19,057 bases of DNA from an uncultured delta proteobacterium (lineage in GTDB: Bacteria; Desulfobacterota; Syntrophorhabdia; Syntrophorhabdales; Syntrophorhabdaceae): NCBI GenBank assembly GCA_903872255.1, contig CAIQJW010000288.1, positions 1-19,057 of the forward strand, read 5' to 3'. The notes beneath the pieces were generated by a model. That model ran no database searches and had not been told where the DNA came from. It saw only the letters and a program-made list of their open reading frames with translations. Shown in pieces: positions 14,360 to 19,057 of this stretch. Made by a program: the position numbers and the translations under genes. Position 1 is the stretch's first letter. Every line of letters starts with the position of its first letter.

Positions 14360-14836
14360 TTATCGTAATTTTTTCTCCAGGTCGGCCAGCTTGACGAAAT
14401 GCTTTCTCTCCTCGTCAATGATCCTGTCAATCTCGGCATAATGCTTTTTGTCGAGAAACTGCTTGGCCTCATGATAATAGAGGATGGAATCGACCTCGCG
14501 GCCCATGGAAAAGCGTATCGCACTTAGGGTATCGAGCGTGTCGGACATTGCCTGATCTTTCTCTTTCCTTGTGAAAATAACCTTTCCATCGATGAAATCT
14601 CTCAGGTACGCTGCGTATTCTCCGCGAAAACTCTCCGCCGGCGGATTTATGTCAATCCCCTTCAGCATATCTGCGAAAACTGTTTTGTGCCTCGCTTCCT
14701 CATCTGCCGCGGCATTGAAAAAATCTCCGGTCTCTTTGGTTTCGGCATTGAGCGCGGCCTTGCGATAGAACATCTCTCCATCTTCTTCGACCCGGATCGC
14801 AAATTGAAGGATATCGCCGGCGTTAAATATATTCAT
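14360..14836 (-). CDS. Rubrerythrin-like ferritin-family protein
   Basis: 158 residues with the four-helix ferritin-like fold and diiron ligands: RVEEDGEMFY (15-24), DEEARHKT (45-52), a Glu in GREVDSILYYHEA, and IIDEERKHF. No C-terminal rubredoxin Cys4 site is present, so it is an erythrin-domain-only protein. Such proteins in anaerobes commonly remove peroxide or handle iron. AAAGGAGG precedes the ATG by five bases. It is the last gene before the terminator and 10 bases after the LpxH-like gene. The link to the envelope genes is unclear. Confidence 0.85.
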   Translation of the reverse strand: MNIFNAGDILQFAIRVEEDGEMFYRKAALNAETKETGDFFNAAADEEARHKTVFADMLKGIDINPPAESFRGEYAAYLRDFIDGKVIFTRKEKDQAMSDTLDTLSAIRFSMGREVDSILYYHEAKQFLDKKHYAEIDRIIDEERKHFVKLADLEKKLR

Positions 14837-14846
14837 AGTGCCTCCT

Positions 14847-15599
14847 TTATGTGGTATGGGTTGTTTCCAAACTCAGAAAATAATCATTCCCTGCCGAACC
14901 CCATTTCTTCAGTGAGAAACCGGATCCGGTCTCGTAGGTAACGAAACTGCCGTATTGGGCGAGGTCACCCGTGTTGAGGTACTGTTTGACCGAATTATTT
15001 TCGCTCACTTCGAAAGCGTCCGGAATGTGTGAATGGGCCAGGACCACGGCATCATATCCTTCCGTAAACTTTTGCCGCGCATATCCCCTGAATACATTCC
15101 GGACCGCTTCATTGTAGCCTTTACGGCTGCGTGACAGGAAAGGGCGGGAAAGCGAGGCCATTGCCCATGTAAGCGAAGGTCCGAGCATATCCATGATCCG
15201 GTACCAGAAAGAATGCTTGAGCACGCGCGCCAGGGATAGAGCGGCAAATCCGTCGCCATGCGCGATATATATTTTTTTCCCTTCTATTTCTAGCACCAGT
15301 TCCTGCCTGCATGCAATGCCCGTATATCTCTCGTAATAATCACCCATTAAAAATTCATGGTTGCCTTCGAGAAAATAAACCTGTTTTCGGCGTTCGACGA
15401 GCTTCTTCAGGCTCTCGGTAACACTGCGGTACCATGGGTAGATATAGCCGTCATAGCCATGGTAAAACTCGAAAAGATCGCCAAGGACTACGACCATGTC
15501 GGCATCTTCACAGCAATCGGTCAAAAAACGCAAGGCGAGCGCGGTCCTGTCAACACTGGCGCGGGTGATATGGACATCGGAAAATATAACGATCTTCAT
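14847..15599 (-). CDS. LpxH-like UDP-2,3-diacylglucosamine diphosphatase
   Basis: 250 residues, calcineurin-like metallophosphoesterase. Metal ligands are visible in order: FSDVH (Asp8, His10), LGDLFEFYHGYD (Asp41), EGNHEFLMG (Asn80, His81), AHGD (His114), AHSH (His189, His191). GDLFE and GNxxFLxG match the LpxH pattern, and length fits. LpxH releases UMP to give lipid X in lipid A synthesis. Neighbouring LptD and rhamnose genes agree with an envelope role. It lies six bases after rfbD without an obvious ribosome site, so it is probably coupled. Another metallophosphoesterase specificity cannot be excluded. Confidence 0.78.
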   Translation of the reverse strand: MKIVIFSDVHITRASVDRTALALRFLTDCCEDADMVVVLGDLFEFYHGYDGYIYPWYRSVTESLKKLVERRKQVYFLEGNHEFLMGDYYERYTGIACRQELVLEIEGKKIYIAHGDGFAALSLARVLKHSFWYRIMDMLGPSLTWAMASLSRPFLSRSRKGYNEAVRNVFRGYARQKFTEGYDAVVLAHSHIPDAFEVSENNSVKQYLNTGDLAQYGSFVTYETGSGFSLKKWGSAGNDYFLSLETTHTT

Positions 15600-15605
15600 G
15601 GCGTA

Positions 15606-16445
15606 TCAGGGCGCGTCGGCCAAATAATCATTAAGGGCATCCATCCAATTGCGCATTTCAATACCCGTGTCCCGGCGGAGTTTCGTCAGATCGAAGACTG
15701 AATGTGCCGGTCTTTTAGCCTTCCTTCCCAGGTCGGCGGATGATATCGGGATAACCTCGACATTCATCCGGAGGACCGAGAAAATTGCCTTTGCAAAATC
15801 ATGCCACGTGCATGAACCGCTGTTCGATACGTGATATATCCCGGTAAGGCCTTTGTTTATAGCTGCAACGACAGGCAGTGCGAGGTCCCTGGCATATGTA
15901 GGCGAACCCCGCTGGTCGTTGACTACGCTCAAGCGGCCTTCGGCAGCCGCGATCGCGGTGACCTTGTCGACAAAACTGGTTCCGCTATGGCCATAGAGCC
16001 ACTCGGTCCGTATGATGGCACAATCTATGTTCCGTTCAAGTATCCTTCGTTCACCGGCAAGCTTGGTCCGGCCGTATACGGACTGCGGGTTCGGTTCATC
16101 ATCTTCCCGGTAGGGTGAACATTTTTCGCCGTCAAAGACATAATCGGTGCTTATATGGATAAGCTTGACGCTAAACGCCGAACACAGCCCGGCCAAAACC
16201 TCCGGCCCTTCGGCATTTGCCTTCATGGCTAGATCTGCCCTGTCCTCGCAGCCGTCAACGTCCGTCATTGCCGCAAGATTTATGAGGACATCGGGATGGT
16301 GCAGATCGAACATTCTCTTCCCTGCGGCCTCCGACGTAATGTCCCATTCATCAATGTCGGAGACTGCGCAGTCGAAATGCGCCTGAAGTAAAGGGGTGAT
16401 ACCCGTGCCCAACAAGCCTTTGCCGCCGGCCACCAGGACCTTCAT
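15606..16445 (-). CDS. rfbD: dTDP-4-dehydrorhamnose reductase
   Basis: 279 residues of the extended short-chain dehydrogenase family. The nucleotide motif is GGKGLLGTG (7-15), STDYVFDG is the RmlD signature (about 98-105), and the catalytic YxxxK is YGRTK. It reduces dTDP-4-keto-L-rhamnose to dTDP-L-rhamnose, the last step. Its ATG overlaps the rfbB stop as ATGA. Confidence 0.95.
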   Translation of the reverse strand: MKVLVAGGKGLLGTGITPLLQAHFDCAVSDIDEWDITSEAAGKRMFDLHHPDVLINLAAMTDVDGCEDRADLAMKANAEGPEVLAGLCSAFSVKLIHISTDYVFDGEKCSPYREDDEPNPQSVYGRTKLAGERRILERNIDCAIIRTEWLYGHSGTSFVDKVTAIAAAEGRLSVVNDQRGSPTYARDLALPVVAAINKGLTGIYHVSNSGSCTWHDFAKAIFSVLRMNVEVIPISSADLGRKAKRPAHSVFDLTKLRRDTGIEMRNWMDALNDYLADAP

Positions 16446-17452
16446 CGGCTTCCGTACATCTTTTCATAGTATTCCAGATAGGCGCCGGTCTTGATCCTTT
16501 CCCACCATTCCCTGTTGTCGACATACCATTCAACGGTCTCGCGCATCCCTTCGGCGAAATCGACGGACGGCTTGTATCCCAGTTGCCCCGTGATCTTTCC
16601 CGAATCGATGGCGTACCTGCGGTCATGCCCCGGCCTGTCTGTCACGTAGCGGATGAGGGACTCGGGTTTGCCCAGTATTGCGAGGACAAGTTTAACGATC
16701 TCGATATTGGCCTTTTCATTCGAAGCACCGATATTATAGATGTTTCCCGTTTCACCCTTGTGCATAACAAGGTCTATAGCCGCGCAATGGTCCTTGACAT
16801 GGATCCAGTCACGCACGTTGAGGCCGTCTCCGTAGACGGGCAATTCCTTATCGGCGAGGGCGTTTGTAATGATAAGGGGTATCAGCTTTTCCGGAAATTG
16901 ATACGGTCCGTAATTATTGGAACAGCGCGTTATGATGACGGGCATCCCGAATGTCTTGAAATACGCCGTGGCAAGAAGATCGGCCGATGTCTTCGAGGCG
17001 GAATAGGGGCTATTCGGTGAAAGCGGTGTATCCTCGTGAAAGGCACCGGTGCTTCCCAAGGACCCGTAGACCTCGTCCGTTGATATCTGGATGAAGCGCC
17101 GCGTATTTTTCCTGCGCGCCATTTCCAGGAGATTGAATGTACCGTTGATGTTCGTCCTTATAAAACTGTCGGGATCAATGATGCTTCGATCGACATGGGA
17201 TTCCGCCGCAAAATTGACTATTATATCGATCGGCTTTGCGAATACCTTTTCTAGATCGTCAACCGACGCTACATCCCCCCGCACAAAGGTATACCTGTCG
17301 TTATTCCCGCAATCCGCAAGATTTTCGAGATTGCCCGCATATGTAAGCTTATCCAGGTTTATTATATTGTAATCGTATCTTTCGAGCATCCGGCGAACAA
17401 AATTCGTACCGATGAAACCGCAGCCTCCCGTGATAAGGACTGTATCAGCCAT
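16442..17452 (-). CDS. rfbB: dTDP-glucose 4,6-dehydratase
   Basis: 336 residues. NAD-binding GGCGFIGTNF lies at 8-17, the catalytic STDEVYGS at about 124-131, and YSASKTSAD carries the YxxxK pair. These are diagnostic for RmlB, which converts dTDP-glucose to dTDP-4-keto-6-deoxyglucose. It overlaps the end of rfbC by 8 bases, with GAGAGGAAGG immediately before the ATG. Confidence 0.96.
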   Translation of the reverse strand: MADTVLITGGCGFIGTNFVRRMLERYDYNIINLDKLTYAGNLENLADCGNNDRYTFVRGDVASVDDLEKVFAKPIDIIVNFAAESHVDRSIIDPDSFIRTNINGTFNLLEMARRKNTRRFIQISTDEVYGSLGSTGAFHEDTPLSPNSPYSASKTSADLLATAYFKTFGMPVIITRCSNNYGPYQFPEKLIPLIITNALADKELPVYGDGLNVRDWIHVKDHCAAIDLVMHKGETGNIYNIGASNEKANIEIVKLVLAILGKPESLIRYVTDRPGHDRRYAIDSGKITGQLGYKPSVDFAEGMRETVEWYVDNREWWERIKTGAYLEYYEKMYGSR

Positions 17453-17900
17453 CCTTCCTCTCCCATGTATAGGGTATATCGTTGATATGGGGGTCTACCC
17501 TGAATTCGTCGGGTTCCGCGTAATCGTAAGCCTGTGTCGGCGTATTAATGATCAGGGCTTCTTCCTCGCCGATGCACTTCCATCCATGGTAGACCATTCG
17601 CGGCACCTTAACGAGCTCAGCATTGTGATCGCCGATGTAAAACACGTTGACCTCACCGTGTGTTGACGATCCTTCGCGGGCATCGTAGAGGACCAGTTTT
17701 ATCATCCCCCTGACGCATGTAATATGATCATCCTGTTCCTTATGGTAATGCCACGCCTTTACGACCTGGGGATACGTGGTTGTCAAATAGACCTGGCCAA
17801 ATCCGGTGAAAATTGGTTCGTCACTGCGCAGTATCTCCATTAACCGTCCCCTTTCATCGGGGATCACCTTTAACTGTTTTGCTGCAACGCCGTCTATCAT
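17445..17900 (-). CDS. rfbC: dTDP-4-dehydrorhamnose 3,5-epimerase-like cupin
   Basis: 151 residues from the ATG at 17900; a TTG at 17915 gives 156 but has no ribosome site, while GGGGGAG lies three bases before the ATG. RmlC family: DERGRLMEILR, KAWHYHKEQDD (with the candidate catalytic His), GEVNVFYIGD and VYHGWKCI correspond to the RmlC jelly-roll signatures. It is about 30 residues shorter than standard RmlC and has WHYHK where RmlC has GLHYQ, so it belongs to a compact subgroup. Gene order suggests it supplies the epimerase step between rfbB and rfbD. Confidence 0.82.
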   Translation of the reverse strand: MIDGVAAKQLKVIPDERGRLMEILRSDEPIFTGFGQVYLTTTYPQVVKAWHYHKEQDDHITCVRGMIKLVLYDAREGSSTHGEVNVFYIGDHNAELVKVPRMVYHGWKCIGEEEALIINTPTQAYDYAEPDEFRVDPHINDIPYTWERKDG

Positions 17901-17915
17901 ACGCTCCCCCTGCAA

Positions 17916-18644
17916 CTACCCATTGTTGGCGCCTGTCTGGGCGACAAGCATGCTTGCCCGAAGAAGGGACTCAAACGTACCGGCATCCGTCCACCAGCCA
18001 TCAAGCATTTCCCAGGTCATTGTGCCATCCCTGACATATGCATTATTAACATCGGTGATCTCAAGCTCGCCCCTGTCCGACGGCTTCAGCGTTTTGACAA
18101 TATCGAACACGCGGGCATCATAGAGATAGATCCCGATGACCGCGAGGTTGCTGCGGGGATTCTTCGGTTTTTCGACGATATTTATCAGCCTGTCATCTTC
18201 GATCTTAGCAACCCCGAAGCGCTCGGGGTCGGGAACTTCCTTGAGCATGATCTTGGCCCCTGTTTTTTGTTCCTTGAAATCACGCACGGCCTTTATGATA
18301 TTTCGTTCGATGATGTTGTCCCCGAGGATGACGCAGATAGAATCACCGTCGGCGAAATATTCCGCAAGGGACAGCGCATCCGCGATGCCTCCCTCGCCCT
18401 CCTGGTATGTATAGTTAAGGTGCCTTAGCCCGAAATCTTTCCCGTTTCCCATAAGCCGCAGGAAATCTCCAGCGTGGCTCCCGCCCGTCACGATCATTAT
18501 ATCCGTTATCCCGGCCTTTATCAGCGCCTCGATCGGGTAGTAGATCATGGGCTTATTATAGACAGACAGAAGGTGCTTGTTCGTTATACGCGTAAGAGGA
18601 GCAAGCCGCGATCCTAACCCGCCCGCCAGAATTATCCCTTTCAT
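17916..18644 (-). CDS. rfbA: Glucose-1-phosphate thymidylyltransferase
   Basis: 242 residues. The nucleotidyltransferase loop is LAGGLGSRLAPLT, followed by KHLLSVYNKPMIYYPI and LGDNII. It makes dTDP-glucose from dTTP and glucose 1-phosphate. It is about 50 residues shorter than RmlA/RffH, lacking the C-terminal extension, as in the short subgroup of this family. AGGAGGTT gives a strong ribosome site. Its stop immediately precedes the rfbC leader. Nucleotide specificity is inferred mainly from the rfb context. Confidence 0.88.
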   Translation of the reverse strand: MKGIILAGGLGSRLAPLTRITNKHLLSVYNKPMIYYPIEALIKAGITDIMIVTGGSHAGDFLRLMGNGKDFGLRHLNYTYQEGEGGIADALSLAEYFADGDSICVILGDNIIERNIIKAVRDFKEQKTGAKIMLKEVPDPERFGVAKIEDDRLINIVEKPKNPRSNLAVIGIYLYDARVFDIVKTLKPSDRGELEITDVNNAYVRDGTMTWEMLDGWWTDAGTFESLLRASMLVAQTGANNG

Positions 18645-18659
18645 CGTATTTAACCTCCT

Positions 18660-19057
18660 CTATCGTGATGTGATGCCCGTAAGGTCGAAAGAGATCTTAA
18701 AAGTGGTATCATTCGGTCTCGTGGACTGTCTCAGCGCCAGGGTCGTTGACCAGCATCCCGGCTGATATCTGATCCAATAATCGGTATTGATCGCTTCCTG
18801 TGTAGTAAATTCGTAGGTTACCCCATATCCCGCCGAAAACCCCTTGTATATTCCAGCGGTGGCAAGAGAAACTTGATTTAGTGTCCCGAATTTAGTTTCA
18901 ACACCCGTGGTCGGATCCGTATATTGCTCGACATATTCACCTGTACGGGGATTTACACCATATCCATTAGTGTAGCTATGAGAAATTGTCAATAAATATA
19001 TGTTTGGAAGCGTGTAACCCAATCCATGTCTGAGAATCTTTGCGCCTTCGCCGCTTA
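18660..19057 (-). CDS. lptD: LptD-like outer-membrane beta-barrel protein, C-terminal fragment
   Basis: Partial: the frame stays open to the window edge (residues SGEGAKILRHG read upstream of the TTG at 19022), so the 5' end is missing. About 131 residues are visible, with alternating aromatic and polar residues typical of barrel strands. YWIRYQPGCWSTTLALRQ resembles the conserved C-terminal Cys-Trp strand of LptD (the YxSxCW pattern), whose Cys forms the essential disulfide. LptD inserts lipopolysaccharide into the outer membrane. The gap to rfbA is only 15 bases, so it may share the transcript with the rhamnose and LpxH-like genes. Another barrel protein is possible. Confidence 0.65.
   Translation of the reverse strand, partial: SGEGAKILRHGLGYTLPNIYLLTISHSYTNGYGVNPRTGEYVEQYTDPTTGVETKFGTLNQVSLATAGIYKGFSAGYGVTYEFTTQEAINTDYWIRYQPGCWSTTLALRQSTRPNDTTFKISFDLTGITSR

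Overview
The window comes from an anaerobic Gram-negative bacterium with moderate GC, most likely of the former Deltaproteobacteria (Desulfobacterota, perhaps a Syntrophales-type lineage). This placement is an inference. It rests on an HgcA/HgcB pair, a HydE-type radical SAM protein, a three-domain NifU with NifS, direct-sulfhydrylation methionine genes, a rubrerythrin-like protein, and outer-membrane lipopolysaccharide genes. No rRNA, tRNA, CRISPR array, integrase or transposase was seen.

Layout. (1) Positions 105-3722, minus strand: an IscR-like Rrf2 regulator followed by metY, metX and metW. (2) Positions 3855-9446, plus strand, divergent from the regulator: hydE, nifU, nifS, cysE, hgcA, hgcB. 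nifU/nifS overlap as ATGA and cysE/hgcA as TAATG; the other gaps are 12, 16 and 58 bases, so this reads as one operon. (3) Positions 12476-9505, minus strand: cysK, larE, mnmA, converging on hgcB. (4) Positions 12760-14288, plus strand: a secreted DUF3617 protein and a branched-chain aminotransferase, ending at a strong bidirectional terminator. (5) Positions 19057-14360, minus strand: the end of an LptD-like beta-barrel gene, the dTDP-rhamnose genes rfbA, rfbC, rfbB and rfbD, an LpxH-like phosphoesterase and a rubrerythrin-like protein.

Main result. hgcA and hgcB encode the corrinoid protein and ferredoxin required for microbial mercury methylation. HgcA has the diagnostic NVWCAAGK cap-helix motif and five membrane segments. 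HgcB has two 4Fe-4S motifs, a following Cys72 and a terminal Cys-Cys. Here the pair is the distal part of an operon for cysteine and Fe-S cluster synthesis, with hgcA translationally coupled to serine acetyltransferase.

Regulation. The regulator/hydE intergenic region and the cysK upstream region carry near-identical 22-base dyads. Each overlaps the -10 box of a near-consensus promoter (TTGACA-N17-TATACT). I infer a small Rrf2 regulon: O-acetylserine is made by cysE on one side of the locus and used by cysK on the other, sulfur goes to NifS/NifU, LarE and MnmA, and O-acetylhomoserine goes to methionine through MetX and MetY. The hgcAB pair would be expressed in step with sulfur or Fe-S supply. 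Control of hgcAB by this regulator is a testable inference, not an observation.
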